A stretch of DNA of 64,000 nt, taken from NCBI GenBank assembly GCA_023715865.1, contig JAMBOW010000002.1, forward strand, positions 62,001 through 126,000. Direction: 5' to 3'. The DNA comes from Neobacillus mesonae (lineage in GTDB: Bacteria > Bacillota > Bacilli > Paenibacillales > Paenibacillaceae). Positions 46,144-54,553 of the stretch are shown piece by piece. The notes under the pieces were generated by a model that saw only the letters and a program-made list of their open reading frames with translations, was not told the origin of the DNA and searched no databases. Position 1 is the stretch's first letter. The number at the start of each line of letters is the position of its first letter. The translations under genes and the position numbers were made by a program.

Positions 46144-47430
46144 TTAAGCCTTGTTAGATGCAGCAGATGTATCCGTTGAAGAAGTGGCTGAGACAGACAG
46201 CACTTTTTTCGTAACCAAACCGACTATTATGGTAACAGCGGCAATCATTAGCACCAATAGGTATACGTTCGTTTGAAGACGGTCAATTAAAGAACCAAAT
46301 AGGATCTGGCCAACCGGAACGGCACTGGTCGATACAGCTGTCAGAATCGCCATCACCTTACCCAACATAAGGTTCGGAGTTTGCTGCTGCAGGGAAGTCA
46401 TAATAAAGATGTTGATAATTGTAATGATGAACATCGTTAACATAGCGCATAAGGAGAATAGGAGATAGAACACAAATATCTGACTATCATTCCCTATAAA
46501 CAAGGGATTAATAGCAAACGACATCGGTATAAATAGTCCGCCTATGAGCATGAAGCAAAGGTATAGGTTGTGGATTTTGAGTTTATTCGAGATAAGCCCA
46601 ACGAATATCGCGGCCAAGATCATACTTAAAGATATGCCTCCCTGTGTAAAACCGAAATACTCATCATTCATTCCCATAATCATTTTAATAATGTAAGGAA
46701 TGCCTACCAGAAAGAGAGGGGTGATCAACACGTTCATTACAGCTGCAATCACAATGAATTTTGCTAGAAATGGATTACCTTTGGTGATATAGCGAGCACC
46801 GTCTTTAAGATCTGCTATCATTGTTTTTAGTGCACCGTTTGTTACCGCGCTTTTTACATATGGCATACGAATGAACATTTCAATCACTGCAGAGATACAG
46901 AAGCTGATGCTGGTGACGATAACGATGAGCTGAATTCCGGATATGCCATACAAAAGCCCCCCCAAGACTGGACCTGCAAAATTGGTAAGAGCCGATACAC
47001 CGGATACAATTCCGTTCGCGTTAAGAAGTTTGTTTTCTTCGACGAGTACAGGAATGCTCGCTTGAACAGTCGGCTGATAAAAAGTACTTACCACGGCAAG
47101 CATCGTCATTACGGCTCCTATAAGCAGGATAGATGTGGCTCCGTTAAGAAGCGCAAGCGCTAAAGCTCCTACAATTAAGAAGCTTAGGAAGTCGAATATA
47201 ACCATTAGGTTCCTTCGATTAGCCCTGTCTGCAATGGCTCCGCCAATTGGGGCCAATACGATTGTGGGTATGGTTGAAATCGCAAGCAATAAAGCAAAGG
47301 TTTCAGCTGAACCGGTAAGATCAAGAATGTACAAGGATAATGCAAACCGAAGAATCGAACTACCAAACAAGGTGATAATCTGCCCCGCAATCATGATATT
47401 GAAATCACGGTTAAATGACACTCGCTTCAT
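46144..47430 (-). CDS. MFS exporter (DHA3 / macrolide-efflux-like)
   Basis: 428 residues with about 12 helices and the MFS loop GAIADRANRRNLM between TM2 and TM3. It resembles MefA/DHA3-type efflux pumps. Position inside the NRPS locus, between a 58-aa membrane peptide and the type II thioesterase, makes export of the peptide or self-protection the likely job. The C-terminal tail is Ser/Thr/Ala-rich and soluble. Confidence 0.88.
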   Translation of the reverse strand: MKRVSFNRDFNIMIAGQIITLFGSSILRFALSLYILDLTGSAETFALLLAISTIPTIVLAPIGGAIADRANRRNLMVIFDFLSFLIVGALALALLNGATSILLIGAVMTMLAVVSTFYQPTVQASIPVLVEENKLLNANGIVSGVSALTNFAGPVLGGLLYGISGIQLIVIVTSISFCISAVIEMFIRMPYVKSAVTNGALKTMIADLKDGARYITKGNPFLAKFIVIAAVMNVLITPLFLVGIPYIIKMIMGMNDEYFGFTQGGISLSMILAAIFVGLISNKLKIHNLYLCFMLIGGLFIPMSFAINPLFIGNDSQIFVFYLLFSLCAMLTMFIITIINIFIMTSLQQQTPNLMLGKVMAILTAVSTSAVPVGQILFGSLIDRLQTNVYLLVLMIAAVTIIVGLVTKKVLSVSATSSTDTSAASNKA

Positions 47431-47465
47431 ACCTGCACCTCCAGCTCAATCCATAATTCTCTTAG

Positions 47466-47642
47466 TCAGGTTAAACTCGCATTAATAAAAGCGCTGATTA
47501 TTGCACAGCAGCCGAATAAAACAAACCACCATGCCCACTTATTTTTTTGGCGCTTTTGACGGCTGATCAACAGTCCTGCAACACCAGTTAATAGAACAAG
47601 CACAGCAAGACTAGTTCCAACGATCCACCCAGCTTGATCCAT
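47466..47642 (-). CDS. 58-residue two-helix membrane peptide
   Basis: ATG 47642 follows GGAGGGAATGAGCTC. The product has two transmembrane helices: GWIVGTSLAVLVLLTGVAGLLI, then a strongly basic loop SRQKRQKNK, then WAWWFVLFGCCAIISAFI. By the positive-inside rule the loop is cytoplasmic. It lies 15 nt after the DUF4097 gene and 35 nt before the MFS exporter gene. Two-helix peptides with a basic loop recall PLDc_N-like or immunity-type small proteins, but I do not recognise the family. It may assist the ABC or MFS transporter. Confidence 0.75.
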   Translation of the reverse strand: MDQAGWIVGTSLAVLVLLTGVAGLLISRQKRQKNKWAWWFVLFGCCAIISAFINASLT

Positions 47643-47657
47643 GAGCTCATTCCCTCC

Positions 47658-48437
47658 TTAAGCTTTCAGCAATATAAATTGTCCGCCTCTAACTTCTGCT
47701 AGGTATGATCTCTTCGCGGCAAGATAAATCATATCGTTTCCATTGGAGACGACAGGAAAGTCACTTTTGAAGCTGCCCGAAAGCTTCTTGAACCTGCAGG
47801 AAAATCCATCATTATCAGGTATCGTGACTCTAACAGAAGCCCCTGTTGATACAGAATGAATCCGTTCTGGAGCTGTAAGCGAGCTGATGATTAGTACGCT
47901 GCCCGTAAAGTGGCTCTCAATATCATTAAAAGAACCAGAAAGATCGGTCTTGGAAGAAGTAGAGCTGATTCTGAGCTTACCTACATCAAGCACCTCTCCT
48001 GTAACCCCTGCACCTGCTACCTTGAGATGAAGTTCATGTATCCGTCCGGAAACATTGATTTTACCAGAGGTGTTTTTTATTACACACTTATTTACGTTCA
48101 TATTTCTAAAATTCACTCTGCCTCCAGCAGAAGTTATGTGGATCGATTCGAACTCCTTTTTCGGAACAATAATATCCAGCTGAGATCGATTAACATTAAG
48201 ACCTATATTAAACGTCTGTTTTCTACCATCGATAATGAAAAGCTCTTCACCTCTTTGCTCCGCATGGAAAAGCTTTTGCTCTGAAAATCTTTGATTTGCC
48301 TTTTGAAGTATGCGAATGTGGTCATCATCTCCTGGATAAATGTAAACATCATCCAAGAGCCAATCCAAAGTAATTCTTGTTAACGAGCTGTCAAACACCA
48401 TTTCTTTTCTCAAATCCAGCAATGACTGCAAAGGCAT
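47658..48437 (-). CDS. DUF4097-type beta-helix protein
   Basis: 259 residues. The N-terminal ~90 residues form a soluble domain. Residues ~85–255 are repeating beta strands of the DUF4097/LiaG-like adhesin fold (IIVPKKEFESIHITSAGG…VNVNKCVIKNTSGKINVSG…LRISSTSSKTDLSG). No signal peptide or membrane helix is seen, so it should be cytoplasmic. Such proteins often sit beside cell-envelope-stress ABC transporters, as here (22 nt after the permease gene). Exact role unknown. Confidence 0.8.
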   Translation of the reverse strand: MPLQSLLDLRKEMVFDSSLTRITLDWLLDDVYIYPGDDDHIRILQKANQRFSEQKLFHAEQRGEELFIIDGRKQTFNIGLNVNRSQLDIIVPKKEFESIHITSAGGRVNFRNMNVNKCVIKNTSGKINVSGRIHELHLKVAGAGVTGEVLDVGKLRISSTSSKTDLSGSFNDIESHFTGSVLIISSLTAPERIHSVSTGASVRVTIPDNDGFSCRFKKLSGSFKSDFPVVSNGNDMIYLAAKRSYLAEVRGGQFILLKA

Positions 48438-48459
48438 TCTCTCTCCTTTCGTTTCCTGC

Positions 48460-49158
48460 TTATTCCACTTCCATATGTTCGACTTTATGACTTAGGTTCA
48501 TCACAATACCTAATCCGACAGCCGTGAATACTGCCAGAAAACTAAACAGCAATATATCATTACCGAAACTGCCGATGATGGCATTTGCAAGTAATGCACA
48601 CAGGATAAAAGCAGATATGATCGCAGTGGGTGTTGATTTATTAACAAATCCTATACGCATAGCTGCCAGACTGATACCATTAACACTAATGGAAAATACA
48701 ATCATTATTTTCAACAGGGATAATATCAGATCTATAGATAATGTATCATTTACAATCGGGGAAATGGTTTCCGTCAAGCTGAACAAAAGAAATGCCGGTA
48801 CCATGCTCAAGAACATAGCGATCGTCGTAAATAGGACAATAACTGCCACTTTAGCAAGAAGCACCTTTCCCCTTTGAAGCGGATAGGAGAATAACAGCAG
48901 CAGTTTTGATCCGCTGTACTCCTCTATCACAAATCTTGAATACATGACGGATGACAGCACACAAAAAATAAGCATGCTGATGACCGAAGTAAATAAAAAG
49001 ATATTCGGATAATTCTGAAAATCTGCTTCATTCTCTACTTGTGCAACATAAGCAATAAAATAAATAAATCCGATAAGTACGATAGAAGAAATAATGGCTG
49101 CGTTCAGGTAAGTAGAGAGTCTGTTTCTTCGGATTTCGAGCTTCATCAACCTAATCAA
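48460..49158 (-). CDS. ABC-2-type permease (bacteriocin/antibiotic immunity type)
   Basis: 232 residues with six hydrophobic helices and no ATPase domain. The start MIRLMKLEIRRNRLSTYL, a first helix, and YSGSKLLLLFSYPLQRGKVLLAK before the third helix are typical of BcrB/LanFEG-like immunity permeases. The start overlaps the ATPase stop by 4 nt (ATGA), so they form one transporter. Within the NRPS locus it is a candidate self-resistance pump. Confidence 0.85.
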   Translation of the reverse strand: MIRLMKLEIRRNRLSTYLNAAIISSIVLIGFIYFIAYVAQVENEADFQNYPNIFLFTSVISMLIFCVLSSVMYSRFVIEEYSGSKLLLLFSYPLQRGKVLLAKVAVIVLFTTIAMFLSMVPAFLLFSLTETISPIVNDTLSIDLILSLLKIMIVFSISVNGISLAAMRIGFVNKSTPTAIISAFILCALLANAIIGSFGNDILLFSFLAVFTAVGLGIVMNLSHKVEHMEVE

Positions 49159-49886
49159 ACCCGATATCCTCCGTCCATAACTTCGAAGAAAAAATCTTCC
49201 AGCCCGTTTTTGTAATTTGACTTCACTTCTTTTACGGACACTTCGATCTCCACCTTTCCCGCATTAATCATTCCTACACGGTCCGCAATCATCTCCACTT
49301 CAGAAATGATGTGACTGGACATAAAAATGGTCATTCCCTTCTCATTCACAAGATGAGTGAACAGAGACCTCATTTCCCGAATTGCCATAGGGTCCAGTCC
49401 GTTTATCGGCTCATCTAAGATAAGCAGCTCCGGCTGATGAATAATAGAGCGGGCAATAGCCAGCCTCTGCCGCATTCCCAAAGAAAATTTGGATACAGGC
49501 TGCTGGCCGGTATGTCGAAGTCCTACCTGCTCTAACATATCGAACACGTCAATATCCGGCGCATTCATATAAGCAAGATGAAGCTCCAAGTTTTCTGCCG
49601 CAGACAAATGCTCGTAAAAAACCGGCACTTCGATCAGACTTCCGACACTCTTTAAAATTTTGTCCTTATGAGATTCCACACTCATACCTAGTACCTCAAT
49701 TGAACCTGACGAGGGACGAAGAAGCCCTAAGAGCATCTTCATTACTGTCGTTTTTCCCGCTCCATTTGGCCCCAAAAAACCATAGATGGATTCTCTCGGA
49801 ACAGAAATTGTACAATCACGGATAACTTCTGATCCTGCAAAACTTTTGGTTAAGGAATCCGTCCTGATGGCAATAGGATTATTCAT
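49155..49886 (-). CDS. ABC transporter ATP-binding protein (BcrA-like)
   Basis: About 243 residues. Walker A GPNGAGKTT, signature FSLGMRQRLAIARSII, Walker B LLILDEPINGLDP and switch SSHIISE. The LGMRQRL signature and EPINGLDP are characteristic of the BcrA/NatA/lantibiotic-immunity group. I start at ATG 49886 (MNNPIAIRT) with GGAGGG upstream; the frame is open to 49904. It overlaps the tetR end by 8 nt. Confidence 0.9.
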   Translation of the reverse strand: MNNPIAIRTDSLTKSFAGSEVIRDCTISVPRESIYGFLGPNGAGKTTVMKMLLGLLRPSSGSIEVLGMSVESHKDKILKSVGSLIEVPVFYEHLSAAENLELHLAYMNAPDIDVFDMLEQVGLRHTGQQPVSKFSLGMRQRLAIARSIIHQPELLILDEPINGLDPMAIREMRSLFTHLVNEKGMTIFMSSHIISEVEMIADRVGMINAGKVEIEVSVKEVKSNYKNGLEDFFFEVMDGGYRV

Positions 49887-50538
49887 CCTGCCTATACCCT
49901 CCAATGTCTGAGTGTCGTTCCGTAATTTTCTGAATTAATTGATCACTCACGATATCTACACCCAGAATTCTCATCATGTGTTGTAGAAAGCGAAGACGGG
50001 ATACCGTTTCTTCCTTATAACGCTCAAAGAGCATCGGGTTGATCCAGATATTTACCAGCAACATGAATGTCTCGGCGCACTCCAATGGGTAATCTGTAGA
50101 AATGGAGCCGTCTTCGTTCCCTTCTTTCATGATTTTTGCGATGATGGGCGCATCCTTCCTAACGCCTTCCTGTATACCTGTAAGTACAAACTGTGGATTT
50201 TTAATTTGAGTGCTGAGCACCTCGTCTATGGAATGCGCGTCGGGATCAGCAACGACCTTCTCAAGAATAATGATTAATTTTTCTCTGGCATTCGGTGCTT
50301 CTGTATTTAATATCAAATCATCAAGCATTTGAGCTGCATAGCTGAACTGCTTCTTCATCACTGCTTCTAGAATATCTTCCTTCGATTTGAAGTGATGATA
50401 AATAGCACCTTTAGACATACCGAGTTCATCGATAATATCCTGCACGCTTGTTTTCTCATAACCCTTCTCAGTAAAAAGCTTTGATGAGACTTGAAGTATT
50501 TGCTCCAATGTTTGTTCCGGATATTTGTTTCTGGCCAT
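49879..50538 (-). CDS. TetR/AcrR-family transcriptional regulator
   Basis: About 219 residues. The N-terminal helix-turn-helix at ~10–56 (ILQVSSKLFTEKGYEKTSVQ…ELGMSKGAIYHHFKSKEDIL) matches TetR exactly. The C-terminal ligand domain has no assigned effector. ATG 50538 is 5 nt after AAAGGAGG. First gene of the NRPS-locus operon, with a consensus promoter and a palindrome at the start site, so it most likely represses its own operon and responds to the peptide or another membrane-active compound. Confidence 0.92.
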   Translation of the reverse strand: MARNKYPEQTLEQILQVSSKLFTEKGYEKTSVQDIIDELGMSKGAIYHHFKSKEDILEAVMKKQFSYAAQMLDDLILNTEAPNAREKLIIILEKVVADPDAHSIDEVLSTQIKNPQFVLTGIQEGVRKDAPIIAKIMKEGNEDGSISTDYPLECAETFMLLVNIWINPMLFERYKEETVSRLRFLQHMMRILGVDIVSDQLIQKITERHSDIGGYRQDE

Positions 50539-50553
50539 AAGAGCCTCCTTTTG

Positions 50554-50570
50554 ATACCGACCGTTGGTAT
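50554..50570 (-). promoter_or_regulatory. TetR operator candidate
   Basis: 17-bp near-palindrome ATACCGACCGTTGGTAT (one mismatch between 7-bp arms), directly downstream of the -10 box and 15 nt before the tetR start codon. Confidence 0.65.
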
Positions 50571-50572
50571 TT

Positions 50573-50601
50573 ATAATAGTGCATCCCCATATATTTGTCA
50601 A
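50573..50601 (-). promoter_or_regulatory. Sigma-A promoter of the tetR–ABC–MFS–NRPS operon
   Basis: Minus strand TTGACA (50601–50596), exactly 17 bp, TATTAT (50578–50573). Transcription would start inside or next to the palindrome at 50554–50570. Confidence 0.82.
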
Positions 50602-50623
50602 TAAAAGGTAATAAAATAGGCTA

Positions 50624-50657
50624 ACAAAAAAAAGATCCGCCATTTCTGCGGATCTTT
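50624..50657 (-). terminator. Terminator after the second MFS gene
   Basis: 10-bp stem AAAGATCCGC / GCGGATCTTT with a 7-nt loop, followed on the minus strand by a run of eight T or more. It separates 50687–51931 from the tetR promoter. Confidence 0.92.
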
Positions 50658-50686
50658 CATAACTTTGTATCTGATTACGCAGCTTC

Positions 50687-51931
50687 CTAACTTGCAGTGT
50701 TTACAGCATTCGGGGCTGTGTTGTTCCTTGAAGCAGCCTGCAAACGGAAATGAGCAAGCAGTAGAAATGGTATCCCGCAAGCTGTCATCAGCGCGAGCGG
50801 CAGGAAAATGAAAAATGATTGCTCCGCAGAAAACGAAGTAAGCAGCCATCCTCCGATGACAGGAGCGAGTACGTTCCCCATATTGTTAAAGCCGATCATC
50901 CCGAAATAAGTTCCCCGGAGCTCCGGCTTGGCAATCTTATCGACGAGCAGATCCATCAATGTAAACATAAGTACTTCGCCGATGGTAAAAATAACAACAC
51001 CAAGCAGCATAGCCCATCTGGAATCAAATATACCAAATACAAGCATACTGCTGGCAACTAATGCATTACCCACGATAAGCGAAACCGCCGGCGGGAAATT
51101 CTTAAACCATCGGACTAGAGGATACTGCACAATTAAGACGACAACTGCATTCATGGAAAGCATGTAGGTAAACCATTCTGCTCCATTCTCGAAAACAGGA
51201 CTAAGCTCGAGGTACTGCGGTAAAGTTGAGCTGAAGTGACCATAGCCCAGTATACAAAATATAGAACCGATGAGTACATACATGAATGTGCGATCTCGAC
51301 TCGTCACTGAGAAGGCTTCTTTTAGCGATACAGGTGCTGCTGCATGGGATCGAGAGATCTCCAAATCCTTTCTTTTTACAAACTGAAGCATGAGGACAAA
51401 ACCATAGATTATGTAAACTATGCCTGCCGCTATGAAAGGCGCTCCGCTCTGCGCCGTTCCAAACTGCAAGCCAATAAGCGGACCGATCACGACGCCGACA
51501 TTGATTGCCGCGTATCTTAAATTGAATATCAATAGCTTGTTCTCAGGCTCCGTAATATCGGATAACATGGCTCTTGAAGTCGGCTCAAATACGGCCCGGC
51601 ATAATCCGTTTAGTGCATTCATGACAAAGAACATCCAAATCTGATTCGCTAGGGCGAAGCCGATAAATACAAGCGCCCAGCTGAATATCGAGAATAACAG
51701 CACTTTTTTACGTCCAATTCTATCCGAAATATATCCTCCGTAAAAACTGGCGAACACGCCGATCAATGAGCTGACGGCAACAACCATACCCGTCTCTGCC
51801 GGACTTGCCCCCATTGTCTTGATTAAATAAATCGATAAAAAAGGAATACTCATGGACGTTGCCATTCGGCCAAACATCGTTCCTACGATAATCGTCCACG
51901 CAAGCGGGTGAATCTGTCTTAAATTGTTCAT
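50687..51931 (-). CDS. MFS transporter (drug:H+ antiporter-like)
   Basis: 414 residues and about 12 helices. The TM2–TM3 motif GGYISDRIGRKKVLL and RAVFEPTSRAMLSD in TM4–5 are DHA1-like. ATG 51931 follows ATGGAGGC. It is separated from the NRPS locus by a terminator and has its own promoter, so it is probably independent. Substrate unknown. Confidence 0.88.
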   Translation of the reverse strand: MNNLRQIHPLAWTIIVGTMFGRMATSMSIPFLSIYLIKTMGASPAETGMVVAVSSLIGVFASFYGGYISDRIGRKKVLLFSIFSWALVFIGFALANQIWMFFVMNALNGLCRAVFEPTSRAMLSDITEPENKLLIFNLRYAAINVGVVIGPLIGLQFGTAQSGAPFIAAGIVYIIYGFVLMLQFVKRKDLEISRSHAAAPVSLKEAFSVTSRDRTFMYVLIGSIFCILGYGHFSSTLPQYLELSPVFENGAEWFTYMLSMNAVVVLIVQYPLVRWFKNFPPAVSLIVGNALVASSMLVFGIFDSRWAMLLGVVIFTIGEVLMFTLMDLLVDKIAKPELRGTYFGMIGFNNMGNVLAPVIGGWLLTSFSAEQSFFIFLPLALMTACGIPFLLLAHFRLQAASRNNTAPNAVNTAS

Positions 51932-51972
51932 AATGCCTCCATCTGTTGCTGCTCATAAGTAAGATAGTACAT

Positions 51973-52001
51973 ATCATTCCAGTAAACACGGATCCTGTCA
52001 A
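51973..52001 (-). promoter_or_regulatory. Sigma-A promoter of the second MFS gene
   Basis: Minus strand TTGACA (52001–51996), 17 bp, AATGAT (51978–51973). A short palindrome TACGT-N6-ACGTA (52003–52018) lies just upstream of the -35. Confidence 0.6.
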
Positions 52002-52210
52002 TACGTGTAACTACGTAAAAAGACGATGACAAAGCAAAAGTAGATAGATAACGTCAACTTTTTTATTGTGAATTTTTCATATATTGAAATTGTTTTATAC
52101 TTCAAAGATGAATTTCTAGATTTAGCTTGTTCTTCAATTGAAACTATCTAGAATGCAGATTATTCTAGTTTGAATTTTTCATATGTTGAAACTACAAAGA
52201 ATTAATTATA

Positions 52211-52273
52211 CGAAACCATAGCAAGCCCTCAAGAACGAACTTTATTCATCCTTGAGGGCTTGCTATGGTTTCG
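52211..52273 (-). terminator. Long perfect inverted repeat (23-bp arms) after the aldo/keto reductase gene
   Basis: The arms 52211–52233 and 52251–52273 are perfectly complementary (CGAAACCATAGCAAGCCCTC… and its reverse complement) around a 17-nt loop. It begins 16 nt after the reductase stop codon, so it probably ends that transcript, but the T-run is poor; it could instead be a mobile-element-like palindrome. Confidence 0.7.
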
Positions 52274-52288
52274 TCTTTTATGTTAATT

Positions 52289-53182
52289 TTACGTTCTTCC
52301 TGTCCAGTCTTCCGTCGCAATTTCCTTCCATCTGTCACGAATCGCATTATAATCTTCAGATGACAAGGCCCCTTCGCCGAGCAGCTCGGCATTTTCCTGC
52401 CAACGATTTGGTTTTTGAGTTCCTACGATTGCTGTGTCCACGCCTGGTACAGATAAAGTAAATCTTAGTGCCTTAGCAATGGCTTCTTTATTAGCCTCAC
52501 CCAAGAATCCGTAATTCAAATCACGTAAACGGTTCCAATAAACGAAAGGATAAGCGGTCTCCTCCAGTGTATCATAAGTCCAGGCCACATTTGCCAGGGG
52601 GCGTTTAGCGGTCACACCCATGCCTCGTCTTTGTGCTTCTGGAATTGTAAGCTCAATTGCTTCTTGATCTGCAATGTTAACCGATGTTTCCAGACTATCG
52701 AACACACCTGTTTGAACAGCGTACAAAGCGTCGCGCGTATCACCGCTGTATCCAATAAATCTAGTCTTTCCCGCCTCCTTGGCTCTGGTTAACACTTCAA
52801 TGACAGAACCTTCCCTAAGCACTTCTTCCGAACAACTGTGCAGATGAATCATGTCTACGTAGTCTGTCTTTAGTCTCTTCAGGCTGCGGTCGATTGAATG
52901 AGCAAGCATAACCGGATCCCAGTCAGGCTGTTCGAATCCTGCAGCATGTCCGCATTTAGTGAACAAATAAACATCGTCTCTTCTCGATCCTAGCACCTGT
53001 CCAATCAGCTCTTCACTATTACCATAGCATTCCGCTGTATCAATGACGTTTAGACCTGCATCAATGGCGCTGCCGAGCAGATGATCTACATCTTTCTGCG
53101 AAGTACCTGACCCGATTTCGGAGCCTCCGAATCCGAGTACACTGACCCTCATTCCTGTGTTTCCATAAGAACGCTGTTCCAT
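52289..53182 (-). CDS. Aldo/keto reductase
   Basis: 297 residues. Family motifs: GFGGSEIG near the start, NVIDTAECYGNSEE with catalytic Asp and Tyr, FTKCG with catalytic Lys, and DMIHLHS with the active-site His. The C-terminal part (VDTAIVGTQKPNRWQEN) binds NADP in this family. The bacterial AKR type reduces aldehydes or ketones; the substrate cannot be predicted. A short inverted repeat ATAGTA-N9-TACTAT (53204–53224) upstream could be an operator. Confidence 0.88.
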   Translation of the reverse strand: MEQRSYGNTGMRVSVLGFGGSEIGSGTSQKDVDHLLGSAIDAGLNVIDTAECYGNSEELIGQVLGSRRDDVYLFTKCGHAAGFEQPDWDPVMLAHSIDRSLKRLKTDYVDMIHLHSCSEEVLREGSVIEVLTRAKEAGKTRFIGYSGDTRDALYAVQTGVFDSLETSVNIADQEAIELTIPEAQRRGMGVTAKRPLANVAWTYDTLEETAYPFVYWNRLRDLNYGFLGEANKEAIAKALRFTLSVPGVDTAIVGTQKPNRWQENAELLGEGALSSEDYNAIRDRWKEIATEDWTGRT

Positions 53183-53384
53183 ATCGTATAGCCTCCTTGG
53201 AAAATAGTATATTTAGTCTACTATAATAAATTCACTTTACAAGCTCGTATTACCACCTCAGGAGAAAGCTAAACAATATGAAATATAATAGCAGTTACGT
53301 TATTTAATTTGATGAGTAAAACAATTCATTTTCAGCAGCTAATTTTCGACTTCATTTTGCTAAGCTATTAGAAATAGATAGGTT

Positions 53385-53792
53385 TTAATGTAAAAAAAGT
53401 TTAGTGTGAAGGTAGCCTAAATCAGTTTTAATCAGAACCAACATTTTGTCTGGTGTGTCACTTACTTTATAGATCCCGTCTCCCTCTTTAAATAGAAAAT
53501 CTTTATCAACATCCATTACCCCTACATCACCTTCTTCTTGAACCTTATTATCAATATTCTTAATCTCACCAATTTTGTTACCAATACGATTGTGATAAAT
53601 ATTCGAATCCACAATTTCGCTGCTTATACCAAAAATGCTATTTTTGAAGTATAGGAATTCACTATAATCATCGGTGGATCTAATAATTGAGAAATCAATC
53701 TCCTTAAATTTCTCTTCATTAGAATTGCCACAAGCAATAAGAATCAATAAAATTATTGAACTCATTATAATTGATAGCTTAGTCCTTTTCAT
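53385..53792 (-). CDS. Small hypothetical lipoprotein
   Basis: About 135 residues. ATG 53792 follows GGGAGGAAC. A lipoprotein signal peptide (MKRTKLSIIMSSIILLILIAC) gives a mature Cys followed by GNSNEE. The rest is charged and beta-rich with no recognised motif (FLYFKNSIFGISSEIVD…). Lower GC than the genes around it. Function unknown. Confidence 0.65.
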   Translation of the reverse strand: MKRTKLSIIMSSIILLILIACGNSNEEKFKEIDFSIIRSTDDYSEFLYFKNSIFGISSEIVDSNIYHNRIGNKIGEIKNIDNKVQEEGDVGVMDVDKDFLFKEGDGIYKVSDTPDKMLVLIKTDLGYLHTKLFLH

Positions 53793-54025
53793 TAAGTTCC
53801 TCCCATGTTTTTGATAAACAAATATCATCTGTTTATGTATACAAGTACCATATATTATGAATTTCACAACTAATTTTCAGTGATGGTATCACAACAATAA
53901 TAATTAAAAAATTAGATTAAATATTTCATATCCTATGTATACGAAAAGAATTCCATATAAAATGTATGAGCTTACTCCCGAATATTCTACAAAACGTTTT
54001 AAGTATGATCCAAGGATATATACAT

Positions 54026-54056
54026 AAAAAGAGACCCATTCTCAAGGAACAGGCCT
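54026..54056 (-). terminator. Terminator after 54105–54545
   Basis: Minus strand AGGCCTGTTC / GAATGGGTCT (10 pairs including three G-U), 5-nt loop, followed by CTTTTTATG. Confidence 0.6.
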
Positions 54057-54104
54057 TCATACATTTTATTATTTTTCACGGATGGGCTTATTTTTGTTAC
54101 AAGA

Positions 54105-54545
54105 TTAATAACCTAAGGTTTTAAGATCATTCCTAAATTCGTCAATTGAATTCTTAATTTTCTTAACATCATTTACTGTGATGTCAGATGGTTTGATGTT
54201 TATAACTCTCCAAGCCTTCCCATAAACTGTATATATTTCAGTGAATGCACCCTCATTTTCATCAAGAGGGATGAGAGCACCATAAGGTTTAATTACATTT
54301 CTGAATTCTTCAATGAGGAAAGCCGCATCAATTATTTCCTGATCCGTAATGTTATTATCAGTAATTAAAGCTGAAAACCGATAATTAATACTAGCGGCCC
54401 GCTCGTCTATGCTGACAAGCTGTGATTGTTGAAGATCTTTAATTTTGCTAGTGAGAGCGTGGTATTTACTTGCTGTAATTAATGAATAAACTCCAATAAT
54501 TATTGCTAGACCAATCACCAACAAAATTAATATATTCTTTTTCAT
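54105..54545 (-). CDS. Hypothetical single-pass membrane protein
   Basis: 146 residues: a short basic start and a transmembrane helix (ILILLVIGLAIIIGVYSLI), then an outer helical domain rich in Ile, Asp and Lys. No motif recognised. It follows 54554–55306 by 8 nt, so the two are probably one transcript. Low GC, like its neighbour. Confidence 0.6.
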   Translation of the reverse strand: MKKNILILLVIGLAIIIGVYSLITASKYHALTSKIKDLQQSQLVSIDERAASINYRFSALITDNNITDQEIIDAAFLIEEFRNVIKPYGALIPLDENEGAFTEIYTVYGKAWRVINIKPSDITVNDVKKIKNSIDEFRNDLKTLGY

Positions 54546-54553
54546 AGTTCACC

